Assembly (NCBI GenBank): GCA_030669135.1
Contig: DAOVEE010000101.1
Coordinates: forward strand, 1-6,780
DNA: 6,780 nt
Reading direction: 5' to 3'
DNA from: Candidatus Bathyarchaeota archaeon
GTDB lineage: Archaea > Thermoproteota > Bathyarchaeia > TCS64
The notes under the pieces are model-generated. The model did no database searches, had not been told where the DNA came from, and saw nothing but the letters and a program-made list of their open reading frames with translations. The first letter of the stretch is position 1. Each line of letters begins with the position of its first letter. Position numbers and translations under genes: made by a program. This document shows, piece by piece, positions 1 to 5,231 of this stretch.

Positions 1-1
1 C

Positions 2-784
2 CCAGCCGGCGAGACCATGCATGGGATACTGCTGGAGAGAGGCTTCACTGAGACAGAGGAACACAACGTCCTCAGGAGAGACGACACCTACCTCTTCGTC
101 ATCGAGCCGCTCATCGTGCCGGAGGAACGGTACAAGGTGCCTGCGGAGCCTAAACCATACCCGGTGGACTACGACAGCCTATCACAGAGATACGACATAG
201 ACTACATCGTGGTGGCGAGCCGCCACTGGGCCAAGAGCGGCAAGCCGAGCCTCACGGTACACTCGACAGGCAACTTCGGTAAAGCCATGTACGGCGGCCG
301 GAACCGTGAGCTGCAGCTCACGGCGCCCAACAAGATGAGGGATGTCTACCTCAGGATACTCGACGACCCTCCCCGCGGGTTCGAGGTGAGCCTTGAGGCC
401 ACCCACCACGGCCCCACCGAGTTCAATGTGCCCATGTTCTTCGCCGAGGTGGGCAGTAGGGAGATCCAGTGGAGAGACGAGCCCGTCTGCGAGTACCTTG
501 TGGACGCCATACTTGGGGGTATAAAAGACGACGGGGACGCCGACGCGGTCATCGGGTTCGGTGGAGGCCACTACTGCCCAACCTTCTCGTCGAGGATGGA
601 CGACTACGCCTTCGGCCACATGGCGGCCAAGTACGCCGTACCGCTCCTAGGTAAGGAGATCGTGGCCCAGATGGTCGAGAAGAGCGGCGGCGTAGACGGG
701 GCGCTCCTGGACAAGGGGCTCAGGGGGCACGAGAAGAAGAGGGTGGAGGTCATCTTGAAGAAGCTGGGTGTCCCGCGGCTCTAG
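2..784 (+). CDS. dtdA: D-aminoacyl-tRNA deacylase, DtdA/GEK1 (DTD2) family, 5' end outside window
   Basis: This enzyme hydrolyses D-aminoacyl-tRNAs, removing D-amino acids mischarged onto tRNA in the cytoplasm. Counting from the ATG at 17, the family signatures are present in order: ASRH at 67-70, the PxLTxHxTGNxGxAxxGG stretch at 77-94, EATHHGPT at 127-134, GFGGGHYCP at 180-188 and AFGH at 198-201. The frame is open back to base 2, and the residues before that ATG read PAGET. From memory, this matches the DPAG/DKASMNI-like N-terminal strand of the family. The ATG at 17 is therefore probably internal, with only some 10-15 residues missing upstream. The last third (GGVDGALLDKGLRG and following) fits the usual family C-terminus. 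The TAG stop directly abuts the stop of the convergent DUF72 gene. Family assignment is very confident; the true start cannot be seen. Confidence 0.94.
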   Translation, partial: PAGETMHGILLERGFTETEEHNVLRRDDTYLFVIEPLIVPEERYKVPAEPKPYPVDYDSLSQRYDIDYIVVASRHWAKSGKPSLTVHSTGNFGKAMYGGRNRELQLTAPNKMRDVYLRILDDPPRGFEVSLEATHHGPTEFNVPMFFAEVGSREIQWRDEPVCEYLVDAILGGIKDDGDADAVIGFGGGHYCPTFSSRMDDYAFGHMAAKYAVPLLGKEIVAQMVEKSGGVDGALLDKGLRGHEKKRVEVILKKLGVPRL

Positions 785-1945
785 CTACTCCTCGAACACC
801 CAGCCGTCCACGTCCTTCCAGATTCTCTCCAGCACCCGCTTCGCCTGGCCCGGCGGCAGACTCAGGAAGAGCTTCCCCATGTGCTTGCACATCCGCTTCC
901 TGTGCATCCCCTTCCGCCAGTCGTCGCAGTCGTGCTTGATCACCTGGTTCTCCATGTCCACCTCGATGTAGTAGTCCCTGAGCCTCGCCTTGATCGATTC
1001 GTCGCCGCTCTCGGTGACGCTGAGGTCCGAGTCGCTTATCTTCTCTGCGCGGCCCAGCCTCCGGGCGTCCATGAAGTGGATGAGGTGGTCAGCGACGCTG
1101 AGGCCCTCCTCGTCGGCCTGGAACGCGGTCAGAGGCTGCACGCCCAAGGGCCTAGACGCCGTCTCACTGTAGTCCCTGATCTTGTCCAGGACGATGTTCT
1201 GCTCCGGGGTGGCCTCGTCCAGGAGGCTCAGCATCTCTATGGCGTTCTTCACGGCGTTCGCCTTGAAGTGGTTGTTGAAGTAGCCGTAGGTGCGCCGCGT
1301 CCTGCCTTTCACGTCCTCTACCTTTGGCAGCCACGCCTCCAGCTGGTCCTCGGTGTACTCGTAGTCGTACCAGAGCCTCTCGCCGTGTCCGTGCCACCTG
1401 ATATACGCGAAGTCGGCTGTAACCTCCGTATCCGGAGGAAGCAGAGGCTCATCCACGATGGTGTAGGCGACGTTGTGTCTCCGCAGAATGTCGTAGGTCT
1501 CGTCCCGGAGCCACGACTCGTTGCGGAACTCGACGGCCCACTCGTAGTTGACCGGGATCGCGGCCAGGTAGTCCTCGAGGACGCCGGCGTGTTCCTCGTA
1601 GTTGAACTTGGGCCTCAGCTGGATCAGTAGTGGCCCCAGCTTCTCGGCGAGCGGCCTCATCAGCTCCAAGAACCGCCAGGTGTCTTCTTCCACCCCCTCC
1701 CCCAGCCTCAGCCACTTGTCGTGGGTGATGAGCTTGGGGAGCTTGGCTGCGAAGAGGAAGCCTGGGGGCGCGTTGCGTAGGAGCCCCTGGATCATGCCCT
1801 CGCTGGGGTACCTGTAGAAGGTGCTGTTGATCTCGCTGGTCTTGAAGACCTTGGCGTAGTGGCTGAACATGCCCGTCTTCTTCTCGTAGAAGGGGCCGAC
1901 CCACTCCTTGTAGCTCCAGCCGCTGGTGCCCAATATGAGGCTCAT
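785..1945 (-). CDS. DUF72 (YecE-like) TIM-barrel protein with C-terminal SWIM-like zinc finger
   Basis: Residues 1-245 are a DUF72/YecE-family domain, a TIM-barrel family of unknown biochemical activity. Recognisable segments are GTSGWSYKEW (6-15), EINSTFYRYP (38-47), VEFRNESW (138-145), RWHG (183-186) and YFNNHFKANAVKNA (222-235). Many DUF72 proteins end near residue 240-260; this one continues to 386. The extension has a charged linker (about 250-325) and then a strand-rich segment (YYIEVD, VIKHDC) leading into His338-x-Cys340, twelve residues, Cys353-x-His355. It ends in a helical tail (LFLSLPP and after). This resembles a SWIM zinc finger (CxCxnCxH) with the first Cys replaced by His. SWIM fingers commonly bind DNA or protein, so a nucleic-acid role is possible but only inferred. 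The ATG at 1945 has a TATA box about 28 bases upstream, fitting a leaderless transcript. The stop touches the dtdA stop. Confidence 0.9.
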   Translation of the reverse strand: MSLILGTSGWSYKEWVGPFYEKKTGMFSHYAKVFKTSEINSTFYRYPSEGMIQGLLRNAPPGFLFAAKLPKLITHDKWLRLGEGVEEDTWRFLELMRPLAEKLGPLLIQLRPKFNYEEHAGVLEDYLAAIPVNYEWAVEFRNESWLRDETYDILRRHNVAYTIVDEPLLPPDTEVTADFAYIRWHGHGERLWYDYEYTEDQLEAWLPKVEDVKGRTRRTYGYFNNHFKANAVKNAIEMLSLLDEATPEQNIVLDKIRDYSETASRPLGVQPLTAFQADEEGLSVADHLIHFMDARRLGRAEKISDSDLSVTESGDESIKARLRDYYIEVDMENQVIKHDCDDWRKGMHRKRMCKHMGKLFLSLPPGQAKRVLERIWKDVDGWVFEE

Positions 1946-1966
1946 CAGGTCATATCTCGGCAGTCC

Positions 1967-1978
1967 AAAGATATAAGA
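1967..1978 (-). promoter_or_regulatory. TATA box of the DUF72-SWIM gene
   Basis: On the minus strand this reads TCTTATATCTTT. The TATAT core lies 26-30 bases before the ATG at 1945, the usual archaeal TATA-to-transcription-start distance. Transcription would begin at or within a few bases of the start codon. No Shine-Dalgarno sequence is visible before that ATG, which agrees with a leaderless mRNA. Confidence 0.6.
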
Positions 1979-1987
1979 GATGAAGAA

Positions 1988-1999
1988 AATTAGCTAATT
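1988..1999. promoter_or_regulatory. 12-bp perfect palindrome, candidate operator
   Basis: The sequence AATTAGCTAATT is a perfect palindrome. It lies about 10 bases upstream of the TATA box of the leftward DUF72 gene and about 75 bases upstream of the TATA box of the rightward zinc-ribbon gene. The position suits an activator or dimeric repressor site. The region is AT-rich, so a chance palindrome is possible and the regulator is unknown. Confidence 0.3.
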
Positions 2000-2038
2000 C
2001 TTGATAATTAAAATCGGACAAATTATTGTTTTTCTTCC

Positions 2039-2066
2039 GGATTATCACTTTTTTTATGGATAATCC
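2039..2066. repeat. 8-bp inverted repeat GGATTATC/GATAATCC upstream of the zinc-ribbon gene
   Basis: The arms at 2039-2046 and 2059-2066 are perfect reverse complements separated by 12 bases that include a T-run. The right arm is also the end of the 9-base palindrome GGATAATCC (2058-2066). The pair ends 8 bases before the TATA box of the rightward zinc-ribbon gene. This is where archaeal transcription factors often bind. It could be an operator pair; no regulator can be named. Confidence 0.35.
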
Positions 2067-2073
2067 ACTAACA

Positions 2074-2090
2074 TTTATATATGGTATATA
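2074..2090 (+). promoter_or_regulatory. TATA box region of the zinc-ribbon gene
   Basis: The stretch TTTATATATGGTATATA contains two overlapping TATA-like elements, centred near 2078 and 2087, which are 33 and 24 bases before the ATG at 2111. Transcription would start at about 2104-2111. This argues against an upstream in-frame ATG at 2081, which lies inside the TATA element itself. Confidence 0.6.
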
Positions 2091-2110
2091 CGATATTTAT
2101 TCGAGCAAAC

Positions 2111-2272
2111 ATGAAATGCCCCAGATGCGGCAAGGAAGGAAAAGCCACAGGTAAGACCTGGAAGTTCGGCCTCTTCGACGGCGAGGGATACAAGTGCCCC
2201 GCATGCAATAAGCCATTCAGCGCCTTCTACCGTGACGGTAAACTGAGCCACACAGTGCCAAAGGCCAAGTAA
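2111..2272 (+). CDS. Small zinc-ribbon protein, 53 residues
   Basis: The product starts MKCPRCGKEG and has two CxxC knuckles, Cys3/Cys6 and Cys29/Cys32, with 22 residues between them. This is a typical treble-clef or rubredoxin-like zinc ribbon. A basic-aromatic middle (KTWKFGLF, about residues 15-22) and a basic tail (HTVPKAK) suggest contact with nucleic acid or protein, but no specific family is recognised. The frame stays open to an ATG at 2081, which would add VYTIFIRAN-type residues. I reject that start because it falls within the TATA box and the first CxxC would no longer be terminal. The gene stands alone: it has its own promoter with inverted repeats upstream and a poly-T terminator just downstream. 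Comparable short zinc ribbons are common in archaea as orphan regulators or accessory subunits; function here is unknown. Confidence 0.78.
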   Translation: MKCPRCGKEGKATGKTWKFGLFDGEGYKCPACNKPFSAFYRDGKLSHTVPKAK

Positions 2273-2274
2273 TT

Positions 2275-2290
2275 ACTTCCTTTTTTTTAA
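2275..2290 (+). terminator. Poly-T transcription terminator after the zinc-ribbon gene
   Basis: A run of eight T (2281-2288) follows the TAA stop by a few bases and is preceded by a pyrimidine-rich stretch. Archaeal RNA polymerase terminates at T-runs without needing a hairpin. This would separate the zinc-ribbon transcript from the cupin gene that starts at 2328. Confidence 0.6.
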
Positions 2291-2307
2291 CCCCAAACCT
2301 GAAAAGC

Positions 2308-2318
2308 CCCTTTTTATC
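2308..2318 (+). promoter_or_regulatory. Possible TATA element of the cupin gene
   Basis: The sequence CCCTTTTTATC is TATA-like and centred near 2314. It lies 14 bases before the ATG at 2328 but 23 before the in-frame ATG at 2337. If it is the real promoter, transcription would begin near 2337-2340, which favours the second ATG. The match to the consensus is weak. Confidence 0.35.
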
Positions 2319-2327
2319 CACATCACC

Positions 2328-2687
2328 ATGGGAGACATGAGCCTCAAGATACGCAGACTGAGCCAGGAGCCGGGGGAGCCCATGCCGGGAGAAGGGCACC
2401 ACGGAGTCAACACCGTGATGGCGGTGCCCATGAGAGAGGTGTCGGCCTACTCGTGCAGAGTGCTCAGGATAGACCCGGGCGGCTCCACGGCCATCCACCA
2501 GCACCCCCGGGAACACGTCGTCTTGGCCCTCACCGGTAAGGCGAGGGTGGAGACAGACACCGAGGTGACAGAGATTACCTCGGGGACGATAGTGACCATA
2601 CCGCCAGACGTGCCCCACAGGTTCGTCAACACCACCCCTAAAAAGACGGCGCTACTGGTCCAGAACCTCTACCCAGAAGAGACGTGA
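2328..2687 (+). CDS. Single-domain cupin protein (cupin_2 type)
   Basis: A 119-residue protein with one complete cupin beta-barrel. Cupin motif 1 spans about residues 51-70 (PGGSTAIHQHPREHVVLALTG), with metal ligands His57, His59 and Glu62. Motif 2 is GTIVTIPPDVPHRFVN (86-101), with His97 as the fourth ligand. All four metal ligands are intact, so it should bind a divalent metal. Such minimal cupins include isomerases, dioxygenases and sugar- or metabolite-binding proteins; the substrate cannot be read from sequence. It is cytoplasmic, with no signal peptide. A second in-frame ATG at 2337 gives MSLKIRRL and fits the TATA element better, so the first three residues are uncertain. It follows a terminator and is followed by a 121-base gap before the HAD gene, so it is probably monocistronic. 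Confidence 0.88.
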   Translation: MGDMSLKIRRLSQEPGEPMPGEGHHGVNTVMAVPMREVSAYSCRVLRIDPGGSTAIHQHPREHVVLALTGKARVETDTEVTEITSGTIVTIPPDVPHRFVNTTPKKTALLVQNLYPEET

Positions 2688-2747
2688 CGACCACCATCCA
2701 CCTGCTGAGTCGACGCCGAAAAAACTCGAACCGATCTGCAACCGGTA

Positions 2748-2763
2748 TCGGGTAAAGACCCGG
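2748..2763 (+). other. Small hairpin between the cupin and HAD genes
   Basis: CGGGT (2749-2753) and ACCCG (2758-2762) pair around an AAAG loop, with one more T-G wobble pair outside. No T-run follows, so it is not a classical terminator. It lies just upstream of the HAD TATA box. It may be part of the cupin 3' untranslated region, a regulatory site, or chance in a GC-rich stretch. The rest of 2688-2808 shows no gene or tRNA. Confidence 0.25.
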
Positions 2764-2771
2764 GGAATCCG

Positions 2772-2779
2772 TCTTATAG
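2772..2779 (+). promoter_or_regulatory. TATA box of the HAD hydrolase gene
   Basis: TCTTATAG is centred near 2776, 33 bases before the ATG at 2809. This places the transcription start near 2802 with a leader of a few bases. A GGGGAG element at 2799-2804 resembles a Shine-Dalgarno site, but it would fall at the very 5' end of such a transcript. Which of the two matters for initiation is unclear. Confidence 0.5.
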
Positions 2780-2808
2780 CTCCGTCCAACAATGTTCAGG
2801 GGAGCCGG

Positions 2809-3441
2809 ATGAAGCACATCTCCTTTGACATGGAGGGCACCCTCATAGACCACGGGTACTCGGAGCACATATGGGGCACAGACATACCTCAGCTGTACGC
2901 GGAGAAACACGGCGTAGACCTCGAGGAGGCCAGGAGACGGGTCTTCCACGAGTACGACCAGGTGGGCGGCGCGCGCCCGGAGTGGTACGACGTAGGCTAC
3001 TGGTTCAGAAGGCTCGGCCTCCCAGGAGACTGGCGGGAGCTGCCCGAGAGAAGAAGAGGCCTGATACGAGTATACCCCGACGCGAAGATAGCCCTGGAAG
3101 CCCTCGTGTCAGAGAGCCTCCTCGTGGTCTCCTCCAACACGATACGGGAGTTCCTTAAAATCCAGGTCGAGGAGGTGGGCGACTACTTCACCCATGTCTT
3201 CTCGGCGCCCAGCGACTACCAGTCCGTGAAGAAAGACCAGAGTTTCTATAGGAGAATAATCGAGGTCCTAGGCATAGAGCCCAACGAGATGATCCACGTA
3301 GGCGACCACTACACGTACGACTACCTGGCCGCCCAGAGCATAGGGGTCGAGGCGTACCACCTCGACAGGACGGGCAAGACCAGAGGCGAAGACACCTTGG
3401 AAAGCCTCACAGAACTCATGGAGAGGCTAGAGAAGGCCTAG
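2809..3441 (+). CDS. HAD-superfamily hydrolase with DxE in motif I
   Basis: A 210-residue haloacid dehalogenase-like protein, probably a small-molecule phosphatase. Motif I is FDMEGTL, with the nucleophile Asp7; the usual second Asp (general acid/base) is Glu9. Motif II is VVSSN (106-110), motif III is the KKD at 141-143, and motif IV is GDHYTYD with Asp166 and Asp171. Residues about 14-90 form the alpha-helical C1 cap, rich in aromatic residues (EWYDVGYWF at 58-66). The DxE form is uncommon among phosphatases of this superfamily and may alter activity; the substrate is unknown. The protein is soluble with no signal peptide. It has its own promoter, and its last 15 bases overlap the end of the convergent nep1 gene. 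Confidence 0.88.
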   Translation: MKHISFDMEGTLIDHGYSEHIWGTDIPQLYAEKHGVDLEEARRRVFHEYDQVGGARPEWYDVGYWFRRLGLPGDWRELPERRRGLIRVYPDAKIALEALVSESLLVVSSNTIREFLKIQVEEVGDYFTHVFSAPSDYQSVKKDQSFYRRIIEVLGIEPNEMIHVGDHYTYDYLAAQSIGVEAYHLDRTGKTRGEDTLESLTELMERLEKA

Positions 3442-4110
3442 CCTCCTCTCGTACTCGTAGAGCAGCCTAGAAACAACGGTCCACGCCTCAAGTGGATCAG
3501 GGTAGACGCTCAACGCCTCATCCGCCAAAGCTAGTGTCTCCTCATCCATGGGGCCAATCGGGTAGGCGCCGACGAAGACCGCTGGGCTCCCGGAGCCGCA
3601 GAGCCGTTCAGCAGTCACAGCGAAGGAGCTCGGAGAGCCGTGGCTCGTGAGCGCCACCACCCTGCTGGGCCCTAACTCGTCCATGAGCCCCTTGAGGCTC
3701 TGCCTCCTGAGCCTAAGCAAAGGCGTCTCGACGCCTGGCGGGGAGCTGGCATCTAGGAAGAGCTGCTCCATGAGGCTGTTGAAACGGTTATAGTTCCTCG
3801 GAGGCCTGGTCGATGGATCGATCTCGATGACGTAGCCCTGCTGGGTGGAGACCCAGGCCCTGAGGTTACCCGTCCTGTTCAGGGGCGACCCCATGGCCTC
3901 TAGTAGGCATACATGCAGTATGTCCGGTCGCCCCCTCTTCTCCTGGCCCGGCAGGCGGGTCATGGCGTAGTGGTGCAGGCTGCGGTCCAGGAGGGTCTCC
4001 ATAGGCCGTTTGCCGCGCCTCTTCGCGTTCCGCCGCACAGACGGGTGACCCAGTATCTCGGATGGGACGAGCTCGAGGGCGGCCTCAACGAACACCAGGT
4101 TCAGAGTCAT
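3427..4110 (-). CDS. nep1: rRNA small-subunit pseudouridine N1-methyltransferase Nep1 (Emg1)
   Basis: Nep1 is a SPOUT-fold, SAM-dependent methyltransferase that methylates N1 of a conserved pseudouridine in small-subunit rRNA and assists ribosome assembly. With the ATG at 4110 the product is 227 residues. Signatures are the N-terminal LVFVEAALELVP (5-16), KRRGKRP (30-36), EKRGRPDILHVCLL (57-70), the RNA-contacting RPPRNYNRF (102-110), and the SAM-binding knot made from VALTSHG (152-158), VFVGAYPIGP (178-187) and LSVYPDPLEAWTVVSRLLYEYE (200-221 region). The frame stays open to an ATG at 4146. I prefer 4110 because a strong GGAGGG Shine-Dalgarno lies 9 bases upstream and the family begins at this point. 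The start lies inside the end of the upstream membrane-protein gene (26-base overlap), suggesting translational coupling. The 3' end overlaps the convergent HAD gene by 15 bases. Confidence 0.95.
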   Translation of the reverse strand: MTLNLVFVEAALELVPSEILGHPSVRRNAKRRGKRPMETLLDRSLHHYAMTRLPGQEKRGRPDILHVCLLEAMGSPLNRTGNLRAWVSTQQGYVIEIDPSTRPPRNYNRFNSLMEQLFLDASSPPGVETPLLRLRRQSLKGLMDELGPSRVVALTSHGSPSSFAVTAERLCGSGSPAVFVGAYPIGPMDEETLALADEALSVYPDPLEAWTVVSRLLYEYERRLGLL

Positions 4111-5176
4111 GTGACTCACCCTCCATGTCAATGGTTTGCTCACCAAGATGGGTGTTCCTGCTCACGCTTCTGCGGCCCACGAAGAAAAACGCTATGGAGG
4201 CCAGGAAGACGGCGGTGATGGCCGTGGAGAGGCTCTGCTTAGCCGCCTCCAGCTCGGCCTGCTTCGCCTGGTAGGTGCGAGACAGCGAGACGTACTTGTC
4301 CTCAAGAATCGAGTAGCTTATATTCAGGAAATCCAGGTCCTGCTCCAGCTGGCTTATGAACACAGTCTTACCGTGGGACGCCGACGACTCTTCGGTGAGC
4401 GAGGATATCAGCTGAGCCCTGTACTTGTCGTCGTACTTGGAGTACGTCTTCAGCGCCGAGAAATAGTCTCCGGCCTCGATGCTCCGGTTCATGTCGGCGA
4501 GGTAGCCCATGAAACGTGACACGTTCAGGTGCTCCGCCTCGGCGACGTCCCTCAACGGCTCAACCTCTGACGCCATGTCGAGATACTTCCCCTCAACGTA
4601 ATCCACCTTCTTGTCATCCAGAATCTTCAAGGTTATCGAGGCCTCCGTGGCCAAGGGCCCACGATGAGAACCGTCCACGCCTACGGAGACGTTATAGACC
4701 TCAAAGAAGACCCTGGCCTTGACCACGACCTCCAGGGTCTCGTATGGCTTTACGCCGAAGTCGAACGCGTCTCTTACGAACGTGTGATTGAATGACTCCC
4801 ACACAGAGGAGCCGTTGACAGGGATCTCAAAGACGTTGGTGAGGCCCTTGTCATCTAGTTGAGTCGAGTAACCTGATGTTGCCGCCCCGAAGTCGTATGA
4901 GCCGGATGCCTTCCAGTCGATGTCTATGACTGTGTTAAGGTAGCCTGTGTACTGAATCCACGGGTCTTCCTCCGTTGGCTGCCCAGGTGCTATCGACAGA
5001 CCGTCGTTAGCCACGGTCACGTTGAAGAAATAGGTCTCCTCGGCGTTTAACTGTCTATGTAATGGCTCAGGTTCTACAACTATGTTCACCGACAGGCCCC
5101 CCGCTGAGTACGCGGGACAGACAGGGTACACGGACCAGATGACTAATGCGGCTAGGGCGATTAGAGCTCTCTTCAT
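4085..5176 (-). CDS. Secreted single-pass membrane protein with sequon-rich ectodomain
   Basis: No named family is recognised. The 363-residue product has a Sec-type signal peptide (MKRALIALAALVIWSVYP, likely cleaved after AYSA near residue 25). A beta-rich ectodomain follows (about 27-185), resembling immunoglobulin-like or CARDB-like surface domains. Next come a helical region (about 195-265), a coiled-coil-like stalk (276-315, LEQDLDFLNISYSILEDKY and after), one transmembrane helix (about 317-334) and a short polar cytoplasmic tail (335-363). Seven N-glycosylation sequons (Asn52, 121, 130, 162, 218, 230, 285) all lie outside the membrane. The frame is open to an ATG at 5242, but the Met opening the signal peptide at 5176 and a TATA-like element 30 bases upstream favour 5176. 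The gene lies 55 bases after the ferredoxin and overlaps nep1 by 26 bases. An envelope or surface sensor role is plausible but unproven. Confidence 0.8.
   Translation of the reverse strand: MKRALIALAALVIWSVYPVCPAYSAGGLSVNIVVEPEPLHRQLNAEETYFFNVTVANDGLSIAPGQPTEEDPWIQYTGYLNTVIDIDWKASGSYDFGAATSGYSTQLDDKGLTNVFEIPVNGSSVWESFNHTFVRDAFDFGVKPYETLEVVVKARVFFEVYNVSVGVDGSHRGPLATEASITLKILDDKKVDYVEGKYLDMASEVEPLRDVAEAEHLNVSRFMGYLADMNRSIEAGDYFSALKTYSKYDDKYRAQLISSLTEESSASHGKTVFISQLEQDLDFLNISYSILEDKYVSLSRTYQAKQAELEAAKQSLSTAITAVFLASIAFFFVGRRSVSRNTHLGEQTIDMEGESHDSEPGVR
4115..4124 (-). promoter_or_regulatory. Shine-Dalgarno site of nep1 inside the upstream gene
   Basis: On the minus strand this reads GGAGGGTGAG, close to the archaeal anti-Shine-Dalgarno complement GGAGGTGA. 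It sits 4-9 bases before the ATG at 4110. These bases are also the Glu-Gly-Glu codons near the end of the upstream membrane protein. This settles the nep1 start at 4110 rather than 4146. Confidence 0.7.
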
Positions 5177-5198
5177 ATGCAAATAGACGGGCATGATA

Positions 5199-5213
5199 CA
5201 GATATTGTTTTTT
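5199..5213 (-). promoter_or_regulatory. Possible promoter of the membrane-protein gene
   Basis: On the minus strand AAAAAACAATATCTG is an AT-rich, TATA-like element centred near 5205, about 29 bases before the ATG at 5176. It would give a leaderless transcript for the membrane protein and nep1. Cotranscription from the ferredoxin gene, 55 bases upstream, is the alternative. Confidence 0.35.
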
Positions 5214-5231
5214 AGAGATTGGGAGGGTTCT

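Noticed and set aside
881..1630. A 249-codon plus-strand open frame opposite the DUF72 gene
   Set aside because: Its product is a low-complexity Val/Leu/Arg/Pro-rich string with no recognisable domain, as expected from the complement of a GC-rich gene. The opposite strand encodes clear DUF72 motifs throughout.
1164..1904. Minus-strand open frames in a second register within the DUF72 gene
   Set aside because: They are Arg/Gly/Gln-rich frame shadows without promoter or ribosome site, and the DUF72 frame is continuous, so no frameshift is needed to explain them.
2081..2110. Upstream ATG extending the zinc-ribbon protein by ten residues
   Set aside because: The codon lies inside the TATA element and would not be transcribed from that promoter.
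2684..2708. Box C-like GTGACGA and box D-like CTGA, a possible C/D guide RNA
   Set aside because: Box C is imperfect and overlaps the cupin stop, the two boxes are too close for a normal guide, and no internal boxes are seen.
2700..2790. tRNA-like T-loop sequence GGTTCGAG on the minus strand
   Set aside because: The flanking bases do not form the 5-bp T-stem, and no acceptor, D or anticodon stem can be drawn around it.
4111..4146. Upstream ATG extending Nep1 by twelve residues
   Set aside because: No Shine-Dalgarno precedes it, while GGAGGGTGAG is correctly placed before the ATG at 4110. The added residues are not typical of the family.
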